Shown here one piece after another: positions 16,461-24,312 of a stretch of DNA of 36,650 bases; position 1 is the stretch's first letter, and the number at the start of each line of letters is the position of its first letter. Where the stretch lies: the NCBI RefSeq assembly GCF_001423745.1, contig NZ_LMPC01000006.1, forward strand, positions 300-36,949. The letters are read 5' to 3'. The position numbers and the translations under genes are program-made. Source of the DNA: Arthrobacter sp. Leaf337. GTDB lineage: Bacteria; Actinomycetota; Actinomycetes; Actinomycetales; Micrococcaceae. The notes beneath the pieces are model-generated. The model was not told the origin of the DNA. It worked only from the letters and a program-made list of their open reading frames with translations, and did not search any database.

Positions 16461-16511
16461 GCTGCCGGGGAGAGGTCCTGGTTTCGCTTGATTGCCGTTA
16501 GGGGCCACCCA

Positions 16512-17237
16512 ATGACTGACTTCTTCACTATGCAGCCCGGCGAGACCGCAGCTCCGCTACCACCTGGGCCCGTTCTTTGCACCGGGACGGCGGCCATGCG
16601 GCGCATCCACCGCTTTTTCCTTTGGGCCTATGACGAGGCACCGGGCCTTGTACGTTCCGCAGCGGCCGGTGACACCTCCCGCGCCGCCTACGTGGGCGAA
16701 GTACTCGGCAACTTCGACAAGGTGCTGCATATCCACCACGAGGGCGAGGACCTGCTGATGTATCCGCGACTGACGGAGCGAGCACCGGCGTGCGCGTTGC
16801 ACGTTGCGCAGATGCTCGAGCAGCACCGGCAGGTCACACAACGGCTTGAGGGAATCGAGCCAATCCGCCTCCGATGGATGGAGACGGCTGACACAGAGGC
16901 CGGTGAGGAACTCGCCACGCGCTACGAGGACCTGTCCGCAGTCCTCAAAATGCACCTGCGCCGCGAGGTCACTGAGGTAATGCCCGCTGTGGACAGGGTG
17001 ATGGACGAGAAGGAAATGAACGGAGTTGGCCAGCACGGGATCGAGCAGTTCGACAAGAAGTTCATGGTCGCCTACCTCGGCATGGTGCTTGCCACGAACC
17101 CTCCCGCAGACCGGAAGGAGCTGTTCAAGGAGATCCCTCCGCCGGTCCGTCTTGCTTACCGTCTCGTGGGGCGCAGGATGTATCGGCGGCAGTACTCCAC
17201 GCTCTTCCCGGGGCGCACGATTCCCGCCACACTCTAA
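16512..17237 (+). CDS. Hemerythrin HHE-domain protein
   Basis: Four-helix-bundle non-haem di-iron protein of 241 residues. Likely iron ligands are His33 (RIHRFF), the HIHHEGED cluster (His73-Glu79), His105 (EQHRQV), His148 and Glu152 (KMHLRREVTE). Such proteins bind O2 or sense oxygen, NO or iron. The C-terminal 70 residues after the bundle include a helical hydrophobic stretch (AYLGMVLATN). ATG at 16512 is preferred over TTG at 16488 because of TAGGGG about nine bases upstream. It precedes a small membrane protein gene by six bases, so the two are probably co-transcribed. Confidence 0.85.
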   Translation: MTDFFTMQPGETAAPLPPGPVLCTGTAAMRRIHRFFLWAYDEAPGLVRSAAAGDTSRAAYVGEVLGNFDKVLHIHHEGEDLLMYPRLTERAPACALHVAQMLEQHRQVTQRLEGIEPIRLRWMETADTEAGEELATRYEDLSAVLKMHLRREVTEVMPAVDRVMDEKEMNGVGQHGIEQFDKKFMVAYLGMVLATNPPADRKELFKEIPPPVRLAYRLVGRRMYRRQYSTLFPGRTIPATL

Positions 17238-17243
17238 AAGACG

Positions 17244-17648
17244 ATGATTTTCCTAGTCCCCTTAATCGGGATCCTGTTTTGGATTGCAGCACTCGTCGTG
17301 GTCTCGGTCCTGCTAGGTGTTATCTGGAGCGTGCTCGGTCTCCTCGTCGGCCTTGAGGAGGTTATGCACCGGCTCACCGGGCGGAAGACAGCTGCCAACT
17401 CCAAGCGGAGCGTGCCCCGCGGGCAGTCCACGCGGAACTCGGCCCGGGGGCCTTCCGGGCCGAGCCCGCCGCCGAAAACCGCTGCCAGCTCCAGGCGCAA
17501 CACTCCTCCCGCCCCCGAGCAGGCCGCGGCCGGGACCACCACCAAATCTGACATCTGGCCCAGGTGGACCCCGTCGCGCAGGCGGGACGTGGACCGGGAA
17601 CTGGCCCTCTGGCAGGAGCGGTTCGACGCCCTGAACTCCCCCAAGTAG
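17244..17648 (+). CDS. Small membrane protein with basic proline-rich tail
   Basis: Protein of 134 residues. A long N-terminal hydrophobic segment (residues 2-36) is followed by a basic, Ser/Pro-rich region and a charged end (RRDVDRELALWQERFDAL) that looks helical. Two stretches (RKTAANSKRSVPRG and PKTAASSRRNTPPA) are near-repeats at both protein and DNA level. No family is recognised. It starts six bases after the hemerythrin stop and ends in a terminator, which suggests a two-gene operon. Confidence 0.65.
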   Translation: MIFLVPLIGILFWIAALVVVSVLLGVIWSVLGLLVGLEEVMHRLTGRKTAANSKRSVPRGQSTRNSARGPSGPSPPPKTAASSRRNTPPAPEQAAAGTTTKSDIWPRWTPSRRRDVDRELALWQERFDALNSPK

Positions 17649-17653
17649 TCATG

Positions 17654-17693
17654 ACGACGGCGGGCGGCCGGCTTTGCTGCCGGCCGCCGTCGT
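17654..17693. terminator. Bidirectional hairpin terminator
   Basis: Outer arms ACGACGGC (17654-17661) and GCCGTCGT with inner GGCCGGC / GCCGGCC and a TTTGCT loop; one side has a 4-base bulge. It lies between the small membrane protein gene and the convergent lipase gene. Confidence 0.75.
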
Positions 17694-17715
17694 TAGTACG
17701 TGGTTCAGCCGACTG

Positions 17716-18564
17716 CTAGATGCAGGCGGGCTGATAGGCCGGGTCTGCAGGACCCGAAGGCTTGCCAAGTGCATGGGCCACAATCTGGTGAACCACCGGG
17801 TCGTTCGGCGTCTGGTCGTGCTCGAAGAGATCGGCCGGGCACTTGTCCTGGACGGTGATGTTCGTGACCTGTTGTGCCGCGCCGCTCAGGAACTGGCTGT
17901 TGTAAGGAATGACCACTTCGTCGTGGACCGTTGAGATGACGGTGTACGACGGTCCTGCCACGGTGTCGCCGATAGAGTTGAGCTTCTGCATGAATGCCGA
18001 GCCCGCCTGCTGGTCGGCGCAGGCGGCACAGCCCAGGCCGGTGTAGTCCGGATCCTGTACAAAGCCCGGCGGCGGGACGATGACGCCCTCGGTGCCGTGG
18101 TTGGAGGGTGCGATGCCAATGAGCTTATTGACGTTCTTGGCACCGCCGAGGAAGCCCATGTAGTAGCGGGGCATCATTCCGCCCTGGCTGTGGCCCACAA
18201 GATCCACCTTCTTGGCGCCGGTGGCAGCACGCACCGCGTCCACGAACGGGGCAAGTTCCTGCGCGGAGTCGGCAACCGGGGCGGTGGCGTATACGCCGTT
18301 CGTCTCGCCGTAGTTGAGGGCGAAGACGCAGTACCCGGCGCTCTTGAGGTACGGCGACAAGGTGGACCAGTTCTTCGCCATGCTCTCAAACGTTCCAGGC
18401 ACCAGGATGACCGGATACGGATGCTCAGCGGTTGGTTTGCAGGACCAGTCGTTGGCTCCCGGCGGGGCAACGTCCAGGGTGCCCGCTTGGGCTGGAGTAA
18501 CCGTGAGGGACCCGGCAAGGACGGCGGCTGCGGCGATGGACAGAGCTTTGGATAGCAGTGACAT
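17716..18564 (-). CDS. Secreted lipase/esterase
   Basis: Exported alpha/beta hydrolase of 282 residues. The signal peptide is MSLLSKALSIAAAAVLAGSL with cleavage near PAQA-G. The nucleophile elbow is GHSQGG (Ser126), and Asp215 (VHDEVV) and His249 (FEHDQ) complete a plausible triad. HPYPVILVPGTFESMAKNW is the oxyanion region typical of actinobacterial EstA/EstB-type lipases (Lipase_2). Six cysteines in the mature protein could form three disulfides, in line with secretion. AGAGGT precedes the ATG. Substrate acyl length cannot be told. Confidence 0.9.
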   Translation of the reverse strand: MSLLSKALSIAAAAVLAGSLTVTPAQAGTLDVAPPGANDWSCKPTAEHPYPVILVPGTFESMAKNWSTLSPYLKSAGYCVFALNYGETNGVYATAPVADSAQELAPFVDAVRAATGAKKVDLVGHSQGGMMPRYYMGFLGGAKNVNKLIGIAPSNHGTEGVIVPPPGFVQDPDYTGLGCAACADQQAGSAFMQKLNSIGDTVAGPSYTVISTVHDEVVIPYNSQFLSGAAQQVTNITVQDKCPADLFEHDQTPNDPVVHQIVAHALGKPSGPADPAYQPACI

Positions 18565-18880
18565 AGAAACCTCTTTGTTTACGTGTCAGCGGGGGCGGCC
18601 GGCGGTGATGGTCGTTAGGGGCCATCACGCATCGGCCGGGTTTCCATGCTAGGCAGCACTGCCGTTCCACCTGGGCCGGGCTGCACGAACGTGCGCCAAA
18701 AAAGCATCACAAGGCGGAGCACTCTCCCCCGCCGCAAACAGCCCAAATTGGAATGTTGTTACTGGTCAGTAGCTGTTTCGCCTGCACTTAGCCCTTGAGA
18801 GAGCTCTCATGGGACTGTGCACAAACGTGCATCTCCAGCAAAATCCGTTCACAGATGGCAGGCCGTTATCCGCCCGCCAT
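18565..18880. other. Intergenic region with paired inverted repeats
   Basis: This 316-bp stretch holds no credible gene. It contains two near-identical inverted repeats, GCAC-GAAC-GTGC at 18683-18694 and TGCAC-AAAC-GTGCA at 18818-18831, plus TGAGAG-AG-CTCTCA at 18796-18809. All three lie upstream of the lipase gene (minus strand) and could be operators. TTGTTACTGGTCAG at about 18756 is AT-richer and may be promoter sequence. Confidence 0.5.
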
Positions 18881-19792
18881 CTACCGGTCCGGCCGCAGCG
18901 CGAAGAACCGCAGAGCCTTGTCGGCAATCAGCTCAGGTCGGTGGTCTGCGAGGAAGTGGCCCTCGCCGGGAAGGATCTCCGTGGTCACGTTGCCCCCGTG
19001 CCCGGGCCGGTGGCCCATCTCCTGAAGAGTCGCGGACGGCTCCCTGGCACCGATGAGGGCGAGGGTCGGCACCGTGAAGTCGCGCTTGGCGTACGCCCCG
19101 AAAATGATGGCCATGAACGCCGGGAGGATCGTGCCGCGGTAGAGGGCTGAGCCTGCCCGCGCCCTCTCGGGCTGGGCCATCCCAACCCCGTAGAGCTCCA
19201 TGTCCTCCTCCGCCACTCCGCCTGCAGGCTCGAAGGCCGTGAAGAGGTGCCGCGTGAACTTATCGTTCCGCTGGAGACGCGGACCGATTATTGGAGCAGC
19301 GAGCGCGAAGGCGTGCCAAAGCTTGGGGAAGAGCCCCAGCAGCCTGGCGTTCGGCCTGATGTGCATGTCAGGGGTACCCGTGACAACGAGCGCCTCAACC
19401 AGATCGGGCCGTTCCATGGCCAGGAGCTGGGCAACAACGGAACCCCAGTCATGGGTGAGAAATCGCGCCCGCGGGATATCCAGCTCCCCCATGAGCAGGA
19501 CGATGTCTTCGATGAGGGTCCGGGCGTTATAGCCGTCCGCAGGTGCATCGGTCCAGCCGAAGCCGCGCTGGTCTACGGCAATCACCCGGTAGTGCTCGGC
19601 CAGGCGGGGAATGACGCCGCGCCACTCCCACCAGTGCTGCGGGAATCCATGGAGCAGGAAAACCGGCTCCCCGTTCCCGGCCTCCGCGATATGCATGTTT
19701 AACCCGCGCACGTCGATCCACCGGTGGGTCACACCGTCGAGCTGCGGCATGGCCGCGACTGTGCCTGGCATGAAACCCAAGGTATTACCCAT
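18881..19792 (-). CDS. Alpha/beta hydrolase, epoxide hydrolase-like
   Basis: Cytoplasmic hydrolase of 303 residues. The HGFPQHWWEW segment carries the HGxP oxyanion motif of epoxide hydrolases and haloalkane dehalogenases. The nucleophile elbow reads LTHDWGS, with Asp as expected for these families but Thr and Ser where GHDWGG is usual. GFGWTDAP fits the family, and the C-terminal GEGHFLADHRPE supplies the catalytic His. The lid region (150-215) is helical. The start is 19792, but Met at 19771 or 19750 is possible, since no site is clear. Substrate (epoxide, halide or ester) is unresolved. Confidence 0.85.
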   Translation of the reverse strand: MGNTLGFMPGTVAAMPQLDGVTHRWIDVRGLNMHIAEAGNGEPVFLLHGFPQHWWEWRGVIPRLAEHYRVIAVDQRGFGWTDAPADGYNARTLIEDIVLLMGELDIPRARFLTHDWGSVVAQLLAMERPDLVEALVVTGTPDMHIRPNARLLGLFPKLWHAFALAAPIIGPRLQRNDKFTRHLFTAFEPAGGVAEEDMELYGVGMAQPERARAGSALYRGTILPAFMAIIFGAYAKRDFTVPTLALIGAREPSATLQEMGHRPGHGGNVTTEILPGEGHFLADHRPELIADKALRFFALRPDR

Positions 19793-19833
19793 GGGCCGGC
19801 CCTGTCACCACTTTATGGTGGAAGAGCAAACGG

Positions 19834-20571
19834 CTACGGAACGCCGGCCGCCTGTTCCGCTGCTGCCAGAGTCTGCGAAAACCTGTCCACAGCCAGCTTG
19901 TAGTCCGCCGGGTTGCCTGTGGTTCTTTCTTGACCAGCGGTGTGCCTAGCCCGGATCATTGCCGAGGTTGTCGGGAGGGAGGCATCAGTCATGGCGGGAA
20001 AATCGAACTGCAATTGAGGGTCCATCTCGTATTGGCGCCATCGGCGCTCAAGCAGATCGTGACGGTCGGCAGTACGCCCGTACTCCCTGACATCCGCGAG
20101 GGAACGGTGAGCCAACAACCCCGAGTCAGCGCCCGCGGCTTGGGACACCGTCCTGACCGCCTCGGACTGGCGGCCAAGGGCTTCTTCCGTCCCCAGCGCC
20201 AACGGGGTAACGCCCTTTTGGATGAACTGGGCGTTGTACTGGTAGGCCCGGATCTCCGCCGGCGTCATGTAGTCCAGGTCGCCGGGAGATTTCCTGGCCA
20301 GCTCCTTGGAACCATAGCGGCTCGCTACGCTGCTGCGAGGGACCGGGAAGAAGAACTTTCCCACGAAAAAGCCGATAGCGATGGCAATCCAAAACGCCCA
20401 GTTGGAAAAATCCAACGCTGATGCCGCTACTGCCGCACCCACGGTGCAAGCGGCGTGGCCACCCGAAAAGAGGACCTTGGTGCGGCCGAGCCGGTACACC
20501 CGGCGGGGACGGTCCAGTTGTTTCTCGTGGAATGCCTTGAGCGTGGCAGTCCATTCGCTGGCGTTGCTCAC
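19834..20571 (-). CDS. Membrane protein, function unknown
   Basis: Protein of 245 residues with an N-terminal charged helix, a hydrophobic pair at about 34-72 (VLFSGGHAACTVGAAVAASAL, FWIAIAIGFFVGKFFF) and a long hydrophilic, mostly helical C-terminal part. No domain is recognised. It starts at GTG 20571 with GAGGAG eight bases upstream. Its first bases overlap, as GTGA, the stop of a short upstream ORF on the same strand. It may belong to an envelope or secretion-related unit, but nothing nearby proves this. Confidence 0.65.
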   Translation of the reverse strand: MSNASEWTATLKAFHEKQLDRPRRVYRLGRTKVLFSGGHAACTVGAAVAASALDFSNWAFWIAIAIGFFVGKFFFPVPRSSVASRYGSKELARKSPGDLDYMTPAEIRAYQYNAQFIQKGVTPLALGTEEALGRQSEAVRTVSQAAGADSGLLAHRSLADVREYGRTADRHDLLERRWRQYEMDPQLQFDFPAMTDASLPTTSAMIRARHTAGQERTTGNPADYKLAVDRFSQTLAAAEQAAGVP

Positions 20572-20783
20572 CAGTCACTCTCCTCAGTCATGGTGACGAC
20601 ATCACTGTCGACGCTGACACCGGAGACGTGCTGCTGCTCGGCCGTGCCGCGGGCAAACTCCGACACCGGTGTAGGACTTGACCGGTACGGCCCCCCTGCC
20701 CAAAGATACCTCTGCGGAACCGCAACCCGGACGCGGTAGTGGTAATGACAACGAGTAACTCCGGACCAAAGCCACCTCGACAA
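20568..20783 (-). CDS. Possible small ORF coupled to the membrane protein gene
   Basis: Open frame of 71 residues ending VSGVSVDSDVVTMTEESDW. The final part has coding character and its stop overlaps the next start (GTGA), as in translational coupling. The N-terminal part is less convincing and no ribosome site is seen, so a later start or a gene remnant is possible. Function unknown. Confidence 0.3.
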   Translation of the reverse strand: MSRWLWSGVTRCHYHYRVRVAVPQRYLWAGGPYRSSPTPVSEFARGTAEQQHVSGVSVDSDVVTMTEESDW

Positions 20784-20858
20784 TCCTTGTCACGCAGTTA
20801 ACCGCCCATTCATATCTCCCTCAGAACCTGTCCAACCAGCCTCCCTACGGTCGAATGC

Positions 20859-22445
20859 ATGGATAACATCTCACGCAGATCCCTTCTTTCCGCCAGCCTT
20901 GGGGCCGGCCTCGTGGCCGCCCTGCCGGGTGCAGCGTTCGCTACGTCAACCGCGGACGACGCCGGTCTCCGCACCGATCCGTTCATGCTCGGCATCGCTT
21001 CCGGCGAGCCGTGGCCGGACGGCTTCGTGATCTGGACCCGTCTGGCCGTTGACCCCGTAGCGGAGGACGGTCTGGGCGGCATGCCCTCCCGCAACGTCGC
21101 GGTGGCGTGGGAAGTGGCTGAAGACGCAAGCATGCGCACTGTAGTAGCCCGCGGCGTCGAGCACGCCCGGATTGAAACCGCCCACTCGGTGCACGTCGAA
21201 CTCAAGGGCCTGCGGCCCGGGCGGGAATACTTCTACCGGTTCCGCGCCGGCAAGCACATCAGCCCGGTGGGACGCACCCTCACCAGCCCGGCGCTGCACG
21301 AGACGCCGGCGGCGCTGGCCATGGCGTTCGCCAGCTGCGCGCAGTTCGAGCACGGCTACTTCACCGCGTACTCCCGGCTGGCGCAGGACCACCCGGACCT
21401 GGTGCTGCATTTGGGCGATTACCTGTATGAGTACAAGAAGGGCAGCTACGTGATCGGCGGCGGCAACCCGCGCGACCATGAGGGCCCCGAGACCACCAGC
21501 CTGGCCGGCTACCGGCAGCGGCACGCGCAGTACAAGGCCGACGCCGACCTGCAGTCCGCGCACGCGATCGCACCCTGGCTGGTGGTCTGGGATGACCACG
21601 AGGTGGACAACAACTGGGCGGACGATGTCCCTGAGAACACCGACGCCGGGCAGCTGAACGACACCACCGAGCACTTCCGGCAGCGCCGTGCCGCCGCGTT
21701 CCAGGCGTACTACGAGAACATGCCCCTGCGGGCCTCCTCGGTGCCGGCGGGTGCCGACATGAAGATCTACCGGACCTTGCAGTGGGGCCAGCTGGCCAAC
21801 TTCCACATGATGGACACCCGGCAGTACCGGGACGACCAGCTTGCCGGCGACGGCTGGAAGAAGAACGTCACAGAACGCCTCGCCGAGGACCGCACCATCA
21901 CCGGCGCGGAGCAGGAGAAGTGGCTGCTGGACGGGTTCAGGAACTCCACCCAGCGCTGGGACATCCTGGGTCAGCAGGTCTTCTTCGCCGAAAAGGACCG
22001 GAACGCCGCGCCCGAGATCGACGACGTCTCCATGGACGGGTGGGACGGCTACGCCGCCTCCCGCCGCCGCATTACCCAGGGCTGGGTGGACGCGAACGTC
22101 CGCAACGCCGTCGTCCTCACCGGCGACGTGCACCGCAACTGGGCCAACGACGTCAAGGTGGACTATAAGGACCCCTCCTCCCCCGTGGTCGGCTCCGAAC
22201 TGGTCTGCACCTCCATCACCTCCACTGGCAACGGAACCGGATCAACGGTGGACCCGGTAATGCCCTGGAACCCGCACCTGAAGTTCTACAACGACAACCG
22301 TGGCTACGTGAACACTCGCATCACCAAGGACGCGTTGACCGCGGACTTCCGCACCCTGGACTACGTCACGACGCCGGGCGCCCCCGTTTCCACGAAGGCG
22401 TCGTTCGCGATCCAGGACGGCGTGCCGGGGCTGCAGGCACGGTAG
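20859..22445 (+). CDS. phoD: Alkaline phosphatase D (PhoD), Tat-exported
   Basis: Classical PhoD of 528 residues. The N-terminus has a twin-arginine motif (SRRSLLSA) and an AFA-T cleavage region. A PhoD_N domain (about 35-145: FMLGIASGEPWPDGFVIWTRL, RPGREYFYRF) precedes the metallophosphoesterase domain, with ASCAQFEHGYF, LHLGDYLYEY, WDDHEVDNNW and VVLTGDVHRNWAND giving the metal-binding residues. It would release phosphate from organic phosphoesters outside the cell. It differs from the 5687-7318 enzyme in its full N-terminal domain. ATG at 20859 has no strong ribosome site. A strong terminator follows. Confidence 0.95.
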   Translation: MDNISRRSLLSASLGAGLVAALPGAAFATSTADDAGLRTDPFMLGIASGEPWPDGFVIWTRLAVDPVAEDGLGGMPSRNVAVAWEVAEDASMRTVVARGVEHARIETAHSVHVELKGLRPGREYFYRFRAGKHISPVGRTLTSPALHETPAALAMAFASCAQFEHGYFTAYSRLAQDHPDLVLHLGDYLYEYKKGSYVIGGGNPRDHEGPETTSLAGYRQRHAQYKADADLQSAHAIAPWLVVWDDHEVDNNWADDVPENTDAGQLNDTTEHFRQRRAAAFQAYYENMPLRASSVPAGADMKIYRTLQWGQLANFHMMDTRQYRDDQLAGDGWKKNVTERLAEDRTITGAEQEKWLLDGFRNSTQRWDILGQQVFFAEKDRNAAPEIDDVSMDGWDGYAASRRRITQGWVDANVRNAVVLTGDVHRNWANDVKVDYKDPSSPVVGSELVCTSITSTGNGTGSTVDPVMPWNPHLKFYNDNRGYVNTRITKDALTADFRTLDYVTTPGAPVSTKASFAIQDGVPGLQAR

Positions 22446-22468
22446 CCGAAGAACCCCTGCACCAAGGA

Positions 22469-22506
22469 GGCGGACGACGGCGGGCGCGTGCCCGCCGTCG
22501 TCCGCC
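22469..22506 (+). terminator. Strong intrinsic hairpin after phoD
   Basis: Perfect 17-bp stem (22469-22485 and 22490-22506), loop GCGT, followed by CACTTTCCC. It contains the ACGACGGCGGG stem shared with other terminators in this window. Confidence 0.85.
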
Positions 22507-22610
22507 CACTTTCCCGACGGGTTGTTGTCCCCATGGCAAGGCGCGGCGCAGGTGTGACAGCATTCCCTGTGGGCCGGTCAGCCGAAGCCCGTCATCAGAA
22601 CTGGGGGAAA

Positions 22611-23168
22611 ATGAACGGCCGAATGCAACCGCAGCTGATGTCCGGCGTCCGGGCGGCACTTATGATCCTCGGGACAACCCTCATGGCTGGCTGCACGGCA
22701 CCGCAGCAGCCCAACGTGGTAACAAGCAGTTCCGCGCCGGTCACCGAGGCCCCCGCACCAGTGGCGGAAAGCTTCGCCAAGTACGATGCCCTGCGTGCAG
22801 AGCTGATTGCGGCGCTGGAAGCGAAGATGCCGGACATCAGCTGGACCGTGGACAAGCCGGCCACCTTGGCCAGGCTGAAGGACGGCAGATGCATGCTCTA
22901 CCCGCAAACCATGAAGAGCAGCGCCGACGTGGTGGAGCCGTCCAACCAGTTCGCTGACATTTTCGCCGCTGGTGACCCCGTTCTGACGCAGCACGGATTC
23001 CCTGCCTTCGATGGAACGGACGCAGTTCCCGGGGGCTGGGTGGTTGCCCGCAGCACGGACGCCGCCGGTGCCACCCTGACGATCGAATCAAAGAGCCCGG
23101 CCTACCTGCGCATCAGCGTCCCGGTAGATTCCCCTACGTGCAGCGCGGACGAGATCCCACCAAACTGA
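22611..23168 (+). CDS. Small lipoprotein, function unknown
   Basis: Predicted lipoprotein of 185 residues. A hydrophobic N-terminus ends in the lipobox LMAGC (Cys28). After an Ala/Pro-rich spacer the mature part begins with a helix (ALRAELIAALEAKMPDISW) and continues as a beta-rich domain with two further cysteines (GRCMLYP and SPTCSADE) that may pair. No domain is recognised. GGGGGA precedes the ATG at 22611. It lies 56 bp upstream of the calpain-like protease gene in the same direction and may share its transcript. Confidence 0.7.
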   Translation: MNGRMQPQLMSGVRAALMILGTTLMAGCTAPQQPNVVTSSSAPVTEAPAPVAESFAKYDALRAELIAALEAKMPDISWTVDKPATLARLKDGRCMLYPQTMKSSADVVEPSNQFADIFAAGDPVLTQHGFPAFDGTDAVPGGWVVARSTDAAGATLTIESKSPAYLRISVPVDSPTCSADEIPPN

Positions 23169-23224
23169 CGGCGACAGACAAACAACCACTACGGCTTGAC
23201 GTTATCTAAAAGGGGGACGGGCGG

Positions 23225-24310
23225 ATGCCTGGATTTTATGGCGCCGACATTGAACAGTTGCGGGCACTCGCAAAAACGATGTCGCAGCATTCCGACAAAG
23301 TGAACTCGTTGTCCACGGAACTGGGCCAGCTGCTTTCCCGGGCACCGTGGGAAGGGCGTGACGCCGCCGCGTTCCGGGCCGCCTGGCACTCGGAACACTG
23401 GCCAACGCTCAAACGCGTTTCCGGCGAACTCCAAAACCAGGCACAGGAACTGGCCCGCAATGCGGACCAGCAGGATCGGGCCAGCACGGGAGCAACTGAG
23501 TCTGAAAGTTCAGGAAATCCGGACTCGAACCCTCCCGGGGATCCAGGGCCGTTGGACCCGGAACGCCCCGACGTCGACGTGCCCGGCGACGTCCGCGAGG
23601 ACCCGGATGCCGGCGATCCCCGCGATATCCGGCAGGGACAAATCGGTGACTGCTGGCTCCTGGCAGGCATAGGCTCGGTTGCCCAGACCCTGGAACGGGA
23701 AGGCAAACTTGATGAATTCCTCGCCGAACACATGCGCCCCGTGGGTGATCCGCCCGAGCACTGGGTGGTAACCCTTTACGAAGACGGCAAGCCTGTCGAA
23801 GTCACGGTCGAAGCCAAGTCCACCGACGGCGGCGTCCGGGGTGCAGATGGCGAGCCCAACTGGCTGTCAATCTACGAACGCGCCGCGGCGGAGCACCGGG
23901 GCGGTTCCTATGAAGACATCGACGGCGGATTCAGCCACGAAGCGATGGAGCTGATGACTGGTAGGTCTGCGGACAAGGACGGCGAACTGGACCTGGCTGA
24001 GATCGAGGACAAGCTCGCCGGCGGCCAGGCTGTGTCCGTGGGCACCGAAGACACCAGGGACGACGATTTTGACTGGGTCTGGGAGTCCGACGAAGTCAAC
24101 CGCACCGACGTCGTTCCCAATCACGCGTACGTTGTGGTTGAGGTGAAAACCAACGATGACGGCGAGAAGGTAGTGGTTCTGGCCAACCCGTGGGGACCGT
24201 CCGGCGGCTTCATGAGTGGCGACGACGACCGCAAGGCGGGGACCCTGGAACTGACCGAGGACGAGTACAAGGAAAACTTCGATTCCGTGTACTCCGTGGA
24301 TACGAAGTGA
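23225..24310 (+). CDS. WXG100-like/calpain-family cysteine protease
   Basis: Protein of 361 residues with two parts. Residues 1-85 form a helix-turn-helix with the W-E-G motif at 42-44 (APWEGRDAAAFRAAW), as in WXG100 substrates of type VII secretion. A Pro/Asp-rich linker (90-135) leads to a calpain-type (C2) catalytic domain. GQIGDCWLLAG holds Cys143 with Gln139, VPNHAYVVV holds His300 and LANPWG holds Asn321: a complete triad. Residues 248-259 resemble an EF-hand loop with an imperfect first position. No signal peptide is present. Likely a T7SS-exported protease effector or toxin. GGGGGAC precedes the ATG. No ESX core gene lies in the window. Confidence 0.85.
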   Translation: MPGFYGADIEQLRALAKTMSQHSDKVNSLSTELGQLLSRAPWEGRDAAAFRAAWHSEHWPTLKRVSGELQNQAQELARNADQQDRASTGATESESSGNPDSNPPGDPGPLDPERPDVDVPGDVREDPDAGDPRDIRQGQIGDCWLLAGIGSVAQTLEREGKLDEFLAEHMRPVGDPPEHWVVTLYEDGKPVEVTVEAKSTDGGVRGADGEPNWLSIYERAAAEHRGGSYEDIDGGFSHEAMELMTGRSADKDGELDLAEIEDKLAGGQAVSVGTEDTRDDDFDWVWESDEVNRTDVVPNHAYVVVEVKTNDDGEKVVVLANPWGPSGGFMSGDDDRKAGTLELTEDEYKENFDSVYSVDTK

Positions 24311-24312
24311 GG

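Noticed and set aside
20797..20814. PHO-box-like 11-bp repeat (GTTAACC, ATTCATA) before phoD
   Set aside because: The first unit fits the actinobacterial GTTCACC-type box, but the second matches poorly, so the evidence is too weak to list.
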